Part shown: one piece after another, positions 53,646 through 61,705 of the stretch
Numbering within the stretch: the first letter of the stretch is position 1
Layout of the letters: every line of letters begins with the position of its first letter
Origin: Chitinophagaceae bacterium PMP191F
GTDB taxonomy: Bacteria; Bacteroidota; Bacteroidia; Chitinophagales; Chitinophagaceae
NCBI GenBank assembly: GCA_001302245.1
Contig: LGYU01000009.1
Location: 1 to 64,000 of the forward strand
Length of the DNA: 64,000 bases
Direction of reading: 5' to 3'
Position numbers and translations under genes: made by a program
Notes under the pieces: model-generated
Seen by the model: the letters and a program-made list of their open reading frames with translations, nothing else
Database searches by the model: none
What the model was told of the DNA's origin: nothing

Positions 53646-55559
53646 TTACGGTACTACCGGTAATATCACGCTGCTGCTGTTAATGGCATCATGATGTATG
53701 CGGATGGTTGCTTTCTGAAAATCGCTGTCGCTGCATTCGTAAATGTTTACAAATTTCTGTGGATTGCGGTCTACCAGCGGGAACCAACTGCTCTGGATCT
53801 GTATCATAATGCGATGCCCTTTCCGGAAGGTATGCGCAACATCGGGCAATTCAAACTTTACATGTTCCACTTTATTGGGTTTGAATGCTTCCGGTTTTTC
53901 AAAACTATTGCGGAAACGTCCACGCATTATTTCGCCACGTACCAGCATCTGATAACCACCCATCGGGTAAGGTCCGCCGGCATCACGACCCGTATTGGGT
54001 ATTGTGCCCGGGTAACGGAAATCATCAGGGAATACATCAATCACTTTTACTACAAAGTCAGCATCGGTGGTAGAAATACTGGTCAGAAGATCGGCCACTA
54101 CTGTTCCTGCAAGTGTTACATTGTTATCTAAAACTTCTGTCTGGAAAGTGAGCACATCAGGTCTGCGTGTGGCAAAACGCTGATCGTCGGTCATATAATC
54201 TCTTGTTCTGCCAAAATGTACATCTTCAGTATAGGGTACTGGATGTTGCGGATCGCTGATGTATTCGCTGAAACTGGTTTTGGCAACAGGTTTATCCCAG
54301 CCAAGTTTTCCATCCGGTTGCAGGTAAATGGCTTTGTCCTGTTTTTCAACAGGAGGCCATTGCGGTAAACTTTTCCATTCATTTACACCGGTGAAAAAGA
54401 TTGTTGCTTCCTGTAATTTGGAAATATCGCCTTTACCTTTCAGGAAATAATTGAAGAAAGGCAGTTCAATATTGTTCTGATACCAGTACGCGGTGTTAGA
54501 ACCAAAACGTACATTGCCCAGTTTAGAGCCATCAGCAGAACCCCACTGTCCGTGATACCAGGGGCCCATTACAATTTTATTGAAAGCAGTCGAAGGGTTT
54601 TTCTGTTCAATGGCTTTGTAAAGGTTCCATGCACCATAACAATCTTCCGCGTCAAACAATCCTCCTACGGTCAGTATAGCAGGTTTGATATTGTTGACAA
54701 AATTGCGTGGGTTACGGGCTTTCCACCAGTCATCCAGGTTGGGATGTGCATACAACTCTTTAAAGAACTTAAGGCTATCGCCGGTCAGTTTCAGAAAATT
54801 CTGTAAGGAGCCGATGTTGAGATATGTTTGATAATTGTCATTGCGTGGCATCTGTAATGCAGAACGCGGGCCAACGCTGGTAGGTACCGGACGGGGATAG
54901 CCGAATCCGCCGGCGTAGAAACTGAAACAATCCATCAGCATAAAGGCTCCGTTGTGATGAAAATCATCACCCATAAACCAATCGGTAACTGGTGCCTGCG
55001 GGCTTACCGCTTTTAAAGCAGGGTGACTGCTGAGTGCAGCCATAGTAGAATAAAAACCTGGATAAGACACACCAAATACACCTACATTACCATTGTTGCC
55101 CGGGATATTCTTTACCAGCCAGTCAATAGCATCGTAAGTATCACTGGCTTCGTCAATTTCATTTCCTTTTTTATTGGCATTGAAAGGACGCACATCCTGG
55201 AATTCACCTTCGCTCATCCAGCGGCCACGTACATCCTGTATTACAAAAATGTAGTTTTCGCGTGCATAATACCGGCGCTGTGTATTCCAGAGTCCGGCAC
55301 CGAAATTCTGTTCGCCGTAGGGTGCGCAGGAGTACGGCGTACGTGTCATCAGGAAAGGATGTTTTTCTGTGGCATCTTTCGGAATGTAGATGGCTGTAAA
55401 CAATTTAACGCCGTCGCGCATGGGGATGTACACTTCTTTTTTGGTGTAATTATCGCGAATCCATGTAGAGTCTTGCGGATAAGGTGTCAACGGGGCCATC
55501 TGCGCGTGCGAAACCTGCAGCAGCAACAGCAACCCGATGGTGAGCAGAAACATTCTCAT
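53646..55559 (-). CDS. CocE/NonD family hydrolase (X-Pro dipeptidyl-peptidase S15 type)
   Basis: 637 residues with a signal peptide (MRMFLLTIGLLLLLQVSHAQ). The alpha/beta-hydrolase domain begins VYIPMRDGVKLFTAIYIP and includes IFVIQDVRGRWMSEGEF and the nucleophile elbow NVGVFGVSYPGFYSTM. The C-terminal jelly-roll domain of the S15 family follows (YLQPDGKLGWDKPV, then VAHTFRKGHRIMIQIQSSWF). Family members are acylases, cocaine esterase-like enzymes or X-Pro dipeptidases; the precise substrate is open. Periplasmic. It faces the SusD gene and may be an independent unit. Confidence 0.92.
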   Translation of the reverse strand: MRMFLLTIGLLLLLQVSHAQMAPLTPYPQDSTWIRDNYTKKEVYIPMRDGVKLFTAIYIPKDATEKHPFLMTRTPYSCAPYGEQNFGAGLWNTQRRYYARENYIFVIQDVRGRWMSEGEFQDVRPFNANKKGNEIDEASDTYDAIDWLVKNIPGNNGNVGVFGVSYPGFYSTMAALSSHPALKAVSPQAPVTDWFMGDDFHHNGAFMLMDCFSFYAGGFGYPRPVPTSVGPRSALQMPRNDNYQTYLNIGSLQNFLKLTGDSLKFFKELYAHPNLDDWWKARNPRNFVNNIKPAILTVGGLFDAEDCYGAWNLYKAIEQKNPSTAFNKIVMGPWYHGQWGSADGSKLGNVRFGSNTAYWYQNNIELPFFNYFLKGKGDISKLQEATIFFTGVNEWKSLPQWPPVEKQDKAIYLQPDGKLGWDKPVAKTSFSEYISDPQHPVPYTEDVHFGRTRDYMTDDQRFATRRPDVLTFQTEVLDNNVTLAGTVVADLLTSISTTDADFVVKVIDVFPDDFRYPGTIPNTGRDAGGPYPMGGYQMLVRGEIMRGRFRNSFEKPEAFKPNKVEHVKFELPDVAHTFRKGHRIMIQIQSSWFPLVDRNPQKFVNIYECSDSDFQKATIRIHHDAINSSSVILPVVP

Positions 55560-55636
55560 GAGTGATGTATTTAGTTTTCCTTTAATTTTAGCAGATTAAA
55601 TGTAGGGAATGTTCTTTAACTCTTTTTTCAAATTAT

Positions 55637-56116
55637 ATGAGCGACAATAAACAGGTGATAGAAAACTTTTATACTGCTTTTGCCCGGCTGGACTGGCAGG
55701 CTATGAATGCCTGTTATCATGACGAGGCATTTTTTTATGATCCTGTTTTCCATAATCTGCAGGTCCGCGAGGTAAAAGCCATGTGGGAAATGCTGTGCAA
55801 ACAGGCTAAGGATTTTTCTGTAACTGCCGATCATATTGAGGCCGATGAGGAAGGCTATGGCTCGTGCAACTGGATAGCTACCTATACGTTTTCTACTACG
55901 GGCAAACGGGTGGTGAATCATTGTAAGGCGCGTTTTAAATTTGAAGATGCAAAGATCATTGAACACCTGGATGATTTTGACCTGTGGAAATGGAGCCGCC
56001 AGGCATTGGGCATGAAAGGCTTGTTGCTGGGTTGGTTGCCATTTGTACAGAACGCCATACACCGCCGCGCGCGGAAGAGCTTGGAGAAATTCATGAAGCA
56101 GCAGAACCGGTTATAA
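55637..56116 (+). CDS. SnoaL/NTF2-like domain protein
   Basis: 159 residues with the NTF2-like cone fold: QVIENFYTAFARLDWQAMNA, CYHDEAFFYDPVFHNLQ, WIATYTFSTTGKRVVNHCKA and FKFEDAKIIEHLDDFDLWKW. Such proteins are small enzymes or ligand binders; function unassigned here. Cytosolic. The stop codon overlaps a repeat word (GGTTATAAGTACTAAGTTAT). Confidence 0.88.
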   Translation: MSDNKQVIENFYTAFARLDWQAMNACYHDEAFFYDPVFHNLQVREVKAMWEMLCKQAKDFSVTADHIEADEEGYGSCNWIATYTFSTTGKRVVNHCKARFKFEDAKIIEHLDDFDLWKWSRQALGMKGLLLGWLPFVQNAIHRRARKSLEKFMKQQNRL

Positions 56117-56217
56117 GTACTAAGTTATAAGTGTAGCCGTTGGATTTACCTACAGCTTAATACCTGCAACCTATCACCCAGATTATGCAAACTGTAACCT
56201 TGAAATAAACCAATCAC

Positions 56218-57243
56218 ATGACCACGCGCCGTAGATTTCTCCATACCTCATTATTCAGTTCGGCTGCTATGCTGGCAGAAAAAAAATTGCTGGCAGGTAC
56301 CGGAAAATCATATCCCGTTATGAAAAATGAACCTGTTGTTATTTCTACTTGGGATTTTGGTGTTGCTGCCAATACTGAAGCATGGAAAACACTCAGCGCC
56401 GGTGGCCGTGCGCTGGATGCTGTGGAAGCAGGTGTGAAAATTCCGGAAGCTGATCCTACCAATCAGAGCATTGGGTATGGTGGTTTGCCAGACAGGGATG
56501 GGCGTGTTACGCTGGATGCCTGTATTATGGATGAGCATTATAATTGCGGAGCTGTAATGTGCCTGGAACATATTATGCATCCTATCGCTGTAGCAAGACT
56601 GGTAATGGAAAAAACACCACACGTAGTACTGGTAGGTGATGGCGCTTTACAGTTTGCCATAGCCAACGGGTTTACCAAACAAAACCTGCTGACACCAGAA
56701 AGTGAAAAAGCATGGAAGGAATGGTTGAAAACCTCTAAATACCAGCCCGAAATAAATATTGAGAACAGGTTGTATAAAAAAGAAAATGATCCTATGCCCG
56801 GTGGTCCTGAAAATCACGATACCATTGGCATGATTGCATTGGATGCTGCCGGTAATTTAAGTGGTGCATGTACTACCAGCGGTATGGCTTTTAAAATGCA
56901 TGGAAGGGTAGGAGACTCTCCTATTATTGGTGCAGGACTGTATGTGGATAATGAAGTGGGCGCTGCTACTTCTACCGGAGTGGGAGAAGAGGTGATCCGT
57001 ATTGTAGGCTCGCACCTGGTGGTAGAACTGATGCGACAGGGCTTATCACCGGAGAATGCCTGTAAAGAAGCGGTACAGCGGATCATCAGTCGCGGACCCG
57101 AAAGAGCCAAAAAAGTACAGGTTGGATTTCTTGCACTGAATAAAAAAGGAGAATACGGTGCCTATGCTTTGCAAAAGGGATTTACCTATTCTGTAAAAAG
57201 CAATAAAGAAGAGAAAGTGTATAAAGGGAAGTGTGTGTGGTAA
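56218..57243 (+). CDS. N4-(beta-N-acetylglucosaminyl)-L-asparaginase (glycosylasparaginase)
   Basis: 341 residues, Ntn-hydrolase family. It cuts the GlcNAc-Asn bond of N-linked glycopeptides. The N-terminus MTTRRRFLHTSLFSSAAML has a twin-arginine motif, so it is exported by Tat. Autocleavage should occur before threonine 202 in ENHDTIGMIALD, the known nucleophile motif. The beta-subunit parts GACTTSGMAFKMHGRVGDSP and GAGLYVDNEVGAATSTGVGE are canonical. It fits the nearby hexosaminidase and NagB genes as an N-glycan breakdown set. Its stop starts a repeat element. Confidence 0.95.
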   Translation: MTTRRRFLHTSLFSSAAMLAEKKLLAGTGKSYPVMKNEPVVISTWDFGVAANTEAWKTLSAGGRALDAVEAGVKIPEADPTNQSIGYGGLPDRDGRVTLDACIMDEHYNCGAVMCLEHIMHPIAVARLVMEKTPHVVLVGDGALQFAIANGFTKQNLLTPESEKAWKEWLKTSKYQPEINIENRLYKKENDPMPGGPENHDTIGMIALDAAGNLSGACTTSGMAFKMHGRVGDSPIIGAGLYVDNEVGAATSTGVGEEVIRIVGSHLVVELMRQGLSPENACKEAVQRIISRGPERAKKVQVGFLALNKKGEYGAYALQKGFTYSVKSNKEEKVYKGKCVW

Positions 57244-57409
57244 TTTGAAAATTTGTGAATGGGTTGATTTGAGAATGAGAAAGCAGATTGTTAGATGGCT
57301 TGATCGTTTGATAGTTGAAGTTACCCTGTATTCCCGTTCGCTGTCCGAAGCCTATAGCTCGTACCTTTTTCAGACCTCCTTTTTCCTAAAACTTACAACA
57401 TATAACACA
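57241..57409. repeat. Word-like repeat starting on the asparaginase stop codon
   Basis: Begins TAATTTGAAAATTTGTGAA on the stop codon, then GATTTGAGAATG and AGATGGCTTGATCGTTTGAT, aligned with the block at 3858 for about 85 bases. Its right end ACTTACAACATATAAC is a weaker form of the other end type. It reaches the start codon of cutC. Confidence 0.75.
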
Positions 57410-58123
57410 ATGCTGCTTGAAGTTTGTGCTTTCAATGTACAGTCGGCGATCATTGCTGAAAAGGCAGGAGCAAAACGTATAGAATTGTGTGATAATCCTG
57501 TTGAAGGAGGTACTACACCTTCGTATGGCGCTATCAGGCAAGCGAGGCAACATGTTGCTATAGACCTGTATCCTATTATACGTCCGCGGGGGGGCAGCTT
57601 CTGTTATGATGCTTACGAATTTGCTATGATGAAAGAAGATATCCTGTTGTGCAAACAACTGGGGTGTGACGGCATATCCACAGGTGTGCAGACGCAGGAT
57701 GGTGCTATTGATGCGGAAAGGATGAAGCGTATGGTGGAATGGGCATATCCGATGGGCGTAACCTGTCACCGTGTATTTGACAGAACGCCTGATCCCTTTG
57801 CTGCACTGGAAACACTGATCGCATGTGGCTGTGAGCGGGTATTGACCAGCGGACAGAAAAGTACCGCGCCTGAGGGGATCGTATTACTGGCAAAACTGGT
57901 AGAACAGGCCGTCGGAAGGATCGTTATAATGCCAGGTGCAGGTGTTCGGTCTTCCAATATAGAGCAACTGATCAGTGAAACCGGTGCTGAAGAATTTCAT
58001 ACTTCTGCGCGCATGACGGCAAAAGATAATGTGCAATATCAGAATGCTGCAATACAGGATACCGGGCATTTTTATCTGGCCAACGAAGAAGAGATCCGCA
58101 GTTTGCTGCTGGCGTCAAAGTAG
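57410..58123 (+). CDS. cutC: CutC family protein (copper homeostasis)
   Basis: 237 residues from ATG 57410 (MLLEVCAFNVQSAIIAEKAG); the frame is open further left but only through repeat sequence. TIM-barrel markers are GAKRIELCDNPVEGGTTPSY, IIRPRGGSFCYDAYEFAMMK, HRVFDRTPDPFAALETLI, CERVLTSGQKSTAPEG and MPGAGVRSSNIEQL. The family was linked to copper tolerance, though a role in sugar or nucleotide metabolism is also discussed. It follows the asparaginase gene and may be co-transcribed. Confidence 0.94.
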   Translation: MLLEVCAFNVQSAIIAEKAGAKRIELCDNPVEGGTTPSYGAIRQARQHVAIDLYPIIRPRGGSFCYDAYEFAMMKEDILLCKQLGCDGISTGVQTQDGAIDAERMKRMVEWAYPMGVTCHRVFDRTPDPFAALETLIACGCERVLTSGQKSTAPEGIVLLAKLVEQAVGRIVIMPGAGVRSSNIEQLISETGAEEFHTSARMTAKDNVQYQNAAIQDTGHFYLANEEEIRSLLLASK

Positions 58124-58185
58124 CTAACTGCAAAAGAGAAAAAATGGCATCACGAACATGATATTATTACGGCTGTTGCGGGTTA

Positions 58186-58219
58186 AAACAAAAGCTCTCC
58201 CTGCGGAGAGCTTTTGTTT
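58186..58219. terminator. Strong bidirectional terminator after cutC
   Basis: A perfect 15-bp inverted repeat AAACAAAAGCTCTCC / GGAGAGCTTTTGTTT with loop CTGC, between cutC and the convergent DUF6624-like gene. Confidence 0.92.
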
Positions 58220-58254
58220 AGGTGCGGCATCATGAGAAGCCTTTCATGGAATAC

Positions 58255-58917
58255 TTATTGTGGTATGGCATATAGTTTTGGTTGTGTAATACCTTTTTGT
58301 TCGTAACCGGCCTTATTCATGTTAAAATGCATTTCAGACATCAGGTTCAGGTATTTTTCAATTACATCCAATCCTACTTCTTTGCGTCTGGCATTCACAT
58401 TGGCACTGTCAACCAACGGACGTGGAATAGCCTGGCAAATAGCCAGGTTGTAGGTTACCTGTGTTCCATACACCTGTTTGTTGCCGGTGTTCAGTAACAC
58501 CCGGTCGGTGAGGTATGCATAGTTTTTAGGATCTGCATTGTTTTTATTAACCTGCTCCTTCATGGCATTCAGTACTTTTTTCTGGAAGTCCGGCGTTTTA
58601 TCGCAATGCTGTACCATCAGCCAGAAGTTTTGTTCCCCTTCTTTGCCTACCAGATCATAACCGGGATAACCGTACTGAGCAAATACCTGTTCCAGTATTT
58701 TTTTGTGAGTACTAAAAACACTGTCTTTAAAATGCTGCCATTCTTCTGATGGTAATTCCCTGTATTTACCCTGCGGAACGTTAGCGGCAACCTGGTCAAC
58801 GGTTACCATGCTTTTTAAAGAATCAGCTAATACCTGGTTGAATTTTGCTGTTTTGTTCTGTGCTGTTGCCAGCATAGCGGTACATAACAAGATGAATAAG
58901 AGAGGTGTTTTACGCAT
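58255..58917 (-). CDS. Secreted DUF6624-like protein
   Basis: 220 residues from ATG 58917 (MRKTPLLFILLCTAMLATAQ, signal peptide). The core QYGYPGYDLVGKEGEQNFWL, MVQHCDKTPDFQKKVLNAM, NYAYLTDRV, VYGTQVTYN and VNARRKEVGL is a DUF6624-like domain, also present inside the larger protein at 34536. It follows the esterase gene by 10 bases. Function unknown; gene order and the fusion at 34536 imply that it works with the TPR-type module. Confidence 0.82.
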   Translation of the reverse strand: MRKTPLLFILLCTAMLATAQNKTAKFNQVLADSLKSMVTVDQVAANVPQGKYRELPSEEWQHFKDSVFSTHKKILEQVFAQYGYPGYDLVGKEGEQNFWLMVQHCDKTPDFQKKVLNAMKEQVNKNNADPKNYAYLTDRVLLNTGNKQVYGTQVTYNLAICQAIPRPLVDSANVNARRKEVGLDVIEKYLNLMSEMHFNMNKAGYEQKGITQPKLYAIPQ

Positions 58918-58927
58918 ATTATAATGT

Positions 58928-60574
58928 TTAAGGTTCAACATATAAGGTAATGCCGGCTACGGGAAGTAACTGCCGGTCTTTTGTACTGGTAAATTCTTTT
59001 ACCAGCAAATCTTTGTCAGGAGTGATCTTTTGTGTACTCACCAGTTTGTCATTGATAAAGAACTGTACCGGTTTACTGATGTCTATCAATTCGGGGTACA
59101 CGTAAAAGGAGAACTGTTTAACGCAGGAGGTCTCAATTTTTACCACATTGTTTTTGATAGATGCTTTGATTGCGCCGGACTTGTGCAGGTTGTAATTGGC
59201 CTTTACGGGTTTACCATCTCTGGTAATGGTAGGGTTCAGCACCGGGTGCCAGGATGCAGGTGTGGCGGCGGTATCCAGCTCATTGATAGCAATCCAGTGG
59301 TAACGGCCATTGGCAACGTTGTCTGTTTGCCATTGTATAGTAGCGGGAAAAGGATTCCTGATACGATGTTGTAATGTGTCGTAAATAAAGTTCAGTGAAT
59401 CAGGAGCTGCATAGGGCAACCCATGCTTTCCTGTAACATTGTAATTATGCCAGTTAGCGCCCTGTTGTTGTGCATAGTGATAGATCTCGTTTACCGTAGT
59501 GTTTTTAAAAAGGCCATCATCTGTGCCACTGATACCGTAAAAGGGGGTCTGATTACCAAGATTGGTAAAATGGGTGTTGAAACCATATAATCCCGGATAG
59601 TAACAAATGCCCAGTGATGCTGCAAAAGCAGTCGGTTTATTCAAGGCGAGCCAGAAAGCACCGCGACCGCCATCTGAGTGTCCTGATACGTAAACCCTGT
59701 TATCATCAATATTGTACAATGACTTTACAAAACTGATCTCTCTTATCAGGGTTTCAAAAGCCAGTTGATGATACAGCCAGTTGATATCTTTTCGTGCAAA
59801 AGCGTAAATAACAAATGCCTGTTGCCGTACCTGTTCTCTGAGTACGTCTTTTTCAAAATCAGGTGTATTTATATTGGTGTTGAATACGGGACTATTGCCT
59901 GCCGCACCGTGCAGGTAGAGATATAATGATGTTTTCTTTTTGGGATTATAAGTGCGGGGTATATAGACGAGGAATGGTACAGTAAGTGTGTCATTCACTC
60001 TGATGTTGTACTGGGTCCAGTGATCAGTAACAGGTGGTGTGGCATAGTTATCAAAATTCCTGATGGATTGGAATAATGCAGGAAACTTTTTCTTTGCTGC
60101 CTGTTGCTGCCAGTAAGCAGTATCTGTAAGAAATGAGTGATTGAGCCTTTTGCCGGTATCATTAACGGCTGCAAGGTGTTTGCTGATCTCTGCCTGCACC
60201 GAATCATACCTGACTTTCAGCGAAGCCATACCTTTTTTCCATACATCGGTATTCCTGATACAACCGGAGGTAGTATCATTGGCAAAGAACTCATAATTGT
60301 AAAAATCGCCGTGCTCCATAAACTCTTTGAAATACTGCAATGCTTTGTCCGGCTGGCCGCACTGACAGGCACATACCGAAGCCTGGTATAAAGGGTAATT
60401 GACCTTACGGATGGAGAATGCCTTTTCGTACCAGTACAAGGCATCGCAATAGTCTTTTTTATTGTAAAGGCCGTAAGCCCTTGACGTATAGGCTCCCAGC
60501 GAATCTTCCTGGGCTTTTAGCAGGGTACTTATAGCAAGTGCTGCTATAAGAAACAGAGGTGTTTTGTTGAGCAT
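58928..60574 (-). CDS. Secreted TPR plus alpha/beta-hydrolase (esterase-like)
   Basis: 548 residues from ATG 60574 (MLNKTPLFLIAALAISTLLK, signal peptide). Residues 25-130 are a TPR-like module (AYGLYNKKDYCDALYWYEKA, DKALQYFKEFMEHGDFYNYE) similar to that of the protein at 34536. The catalytic domain resembles PHB-depolymerase/feruloyl-esterase-type hydrolases: SLYLYLHGAAGNSPVF (oxyanion region), VYVSGHSDGGRGAFWLAL (nucleophile Ser), ISGTDDGLF (Asp) and VTGKHGLPY (His). A C-terminal beta domain ends the chain. The ester substrate is unknown. Confidence 0.85.
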   Translation of the reverse strand: MLNKTPLFLIAALAISTLLKAQEDSLGAYTSRAYGLYNKKDYCDALYWYEKAFSIRKVNYPLYQASVCACQCGQPDKALQYFKEFMEHGDFYNYEFFANDTTSGCIRNTDVWKKGMASLKVRYDSVQAEISKHLAAVNDTGKRLNHSFLTDTAYWQQQAAKKKFPALFQSIRNFDNYATPPVTDHWTQYNIRVNDTLTVPFLVYIPRTYNPKKKTSLYLYLHGAAGNSPVFNTNINTPDFEKDVLREQVRQQAFVIYAFARKDINWLYHQLAFETLIREISFVKSLYNIDDNRVYVSGHSDGGRGAFWLALNKPTAFAASLGICYYPGLYGFNTHFTNLGNQTPFYGISGTDDGLFKNTTVNEIYHYAQQQGANWHNYNVTGKHGLPYAAPDSLNFIYDTLQHRIRNPFPATIQWQTDNVANGRYHWIAINELDTAATPASWHPVLNPTITRDGKPVKANYNLHKSGAIKASIKNNVVKIETSCVKQFSFYVYPELIDISKPVQFFINDKLVSTQKITPDKDLLVKEFTSTKDRQLLPVAGITLYVEP

Positions 60575-60646
60575 AGCGCCTTTTTCTGGTTGAAGTACGA
60601 AGTAAATCGTAATGTGGCGCGTGAAATTGTATTTTTCGGACAATCC

Positions 60647-61495
60647 CTATTCTTTAACAAATTTGAAGATGAGCTTCTCGTCGGCCAGTTTTTCTATGGA
60701 GTTAAAAAAAGCAGATGGGTTTGAGCCCGTAAGTTTGTTGTATACTTTAATGAAATAGGCCTGGTCGTAGAAATTGCTGGCGTACCCGATCTCTGTCAGT
60801 TTTTTGAAACGTTCGCTGAACAGCTTGTTTTGCAACGAATGCCGGAAACGCGCAATCTTTTTATAGGCTACCGGCGAAATACTCATGTGTTTATCAAACA
60901 GCCTGTTGAACGAGCGTACGGTCAGTTCCAGCTTTTCGGCGATGGCTTCGATAGAATGCTCCTCTGAAAAATCGGTCAGTAAAGCAATGGCCTTATCAAC
61001 CGTTTCGTAATCGCTGTTGGTATTGTATACTGCAAGCAGGAAATCTTCCAGTAATGCCTGTTGTTCTGTTACATCATCTGTAGCAAAGAACCGTTGTTCA
61101 AAAGTGTGATACCTGGCCTGTTGGTACCAGTCAGTAAACACCTGCGAATCTTCCGCGGCAATGACTGAAAATGGTTGTGAAATAAACCGGTTAATACCCA
61201 TTGGTTTGAATACAATGGTCAGTTTGTTCACCGGACCCTTCAGGTTGATCAGCAATGGTGCCTGGTAGCTGCGCTGTATAAGGGCCAAAGGTGTACCGTT
61301 ATTATTGGCATATACACCGGTATAGTTCTTCCTGATCTCACACACTGCAGATTTATGAATGCTAAGCGGCACATTGATATTGGGAAAAGCGTAGTAAGTG
61401 GTATTGAAATCGGGCGATTCCGCTTTCAACAGGTAAAAGAACGCAACATGCTGTTGCAGTACGGGATGCTTCGGATAGTAATTTTCAATGTTCAC
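60647..61495 (-). CDS. AraC-family transcriptional regulator
   Basis: About 282 residues. The N-terminal domain (NIENYYPKHPVLQQHVAFFY) is of the AraC type with a DUF6597-like ligand fold, and the C-terminal double HTH is clear: SIEAIAEKLELTVRSFNRLF and LTEIGYASNFYDQAYFIKVY followed by TGSNPSAFF. No ATG exists upstream of the conserved part; the frame is open to TTG 61600, but the added 35 residues include repeat-derived DNA, so GTG 61495 is preferred. It sits 72 bases upstream of the esterase gene and may control it. Confidence 0.85.
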   Translation of the reverse strand: MNIENYYPKHPVLQQHVAFFYLLKAESPDFNTTYYAFPNINVPLSIHKSAVCEIRKNYTGVYANNNGTPLALIQRSYQAPLLINLKGPVNKLTIVFKPMGINRFISQPFSVIAAEDSQVFTDWYQQARYHTFEQRFFATDDVTEQQALLEDFLLAVYNTNSDYETVDKAIALLTDFSEEHSIEAIAEKLELTVRSFNRLFDKHMSISPVAYKKIARFRHSLQNKLFSERFKKLTEIGYASNFYDQAYFIKVYNKLTGSNPSAFFNSIEKLADEKLIFKFVKE

Positions 61496-61509
61496 AGGTT
61501 GCAAGATAA

Positions 61510-61640
61510 GACATCGTGAGTCGTGAATCGTTAGTTGTAAGTAGTTGCTGCTGTATTTGCCCGCCGCTTGTGGTTCAAAGGCCGCAGCGGTCAACAACAA
61601 TCAAGCCTTATAACCATCAAACCATCCTACAACCTTCCCT
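61510..61640. repeat. Word-like repeat upstream of the AraC gene
   Basis: Contains GTGAGTCGTGAATCGTTAGT and TTGTAAGTAGTTG, then CAAGCCTTATAACCATCAAA. The first word is the inverse of the GACTCAC word in the tilS insert. It replaces the place where an AraC start codon would be expected. Confidence 0.6.
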
Positions 61641-61646
61641 TAAAAC

Positions 61647-61675
61647 AAAAGCACCTGCCTGGCGACAGATGCTTT
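61647..61675 (-). terminator. Terminator of icd
   Basis: An 11-bp stem AAAAGCACCTG / CAGATGCTTTT with one mismatch and a 7-base loop; on the minus strand the stem is followed by TTTTGTTTTA. It lies 30 bases past the icd stop. Confidence 0.75.
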
Positions 61676-61705
61676 TTGATATATTCAGGAAATTACAGCC
61701 GGAGC

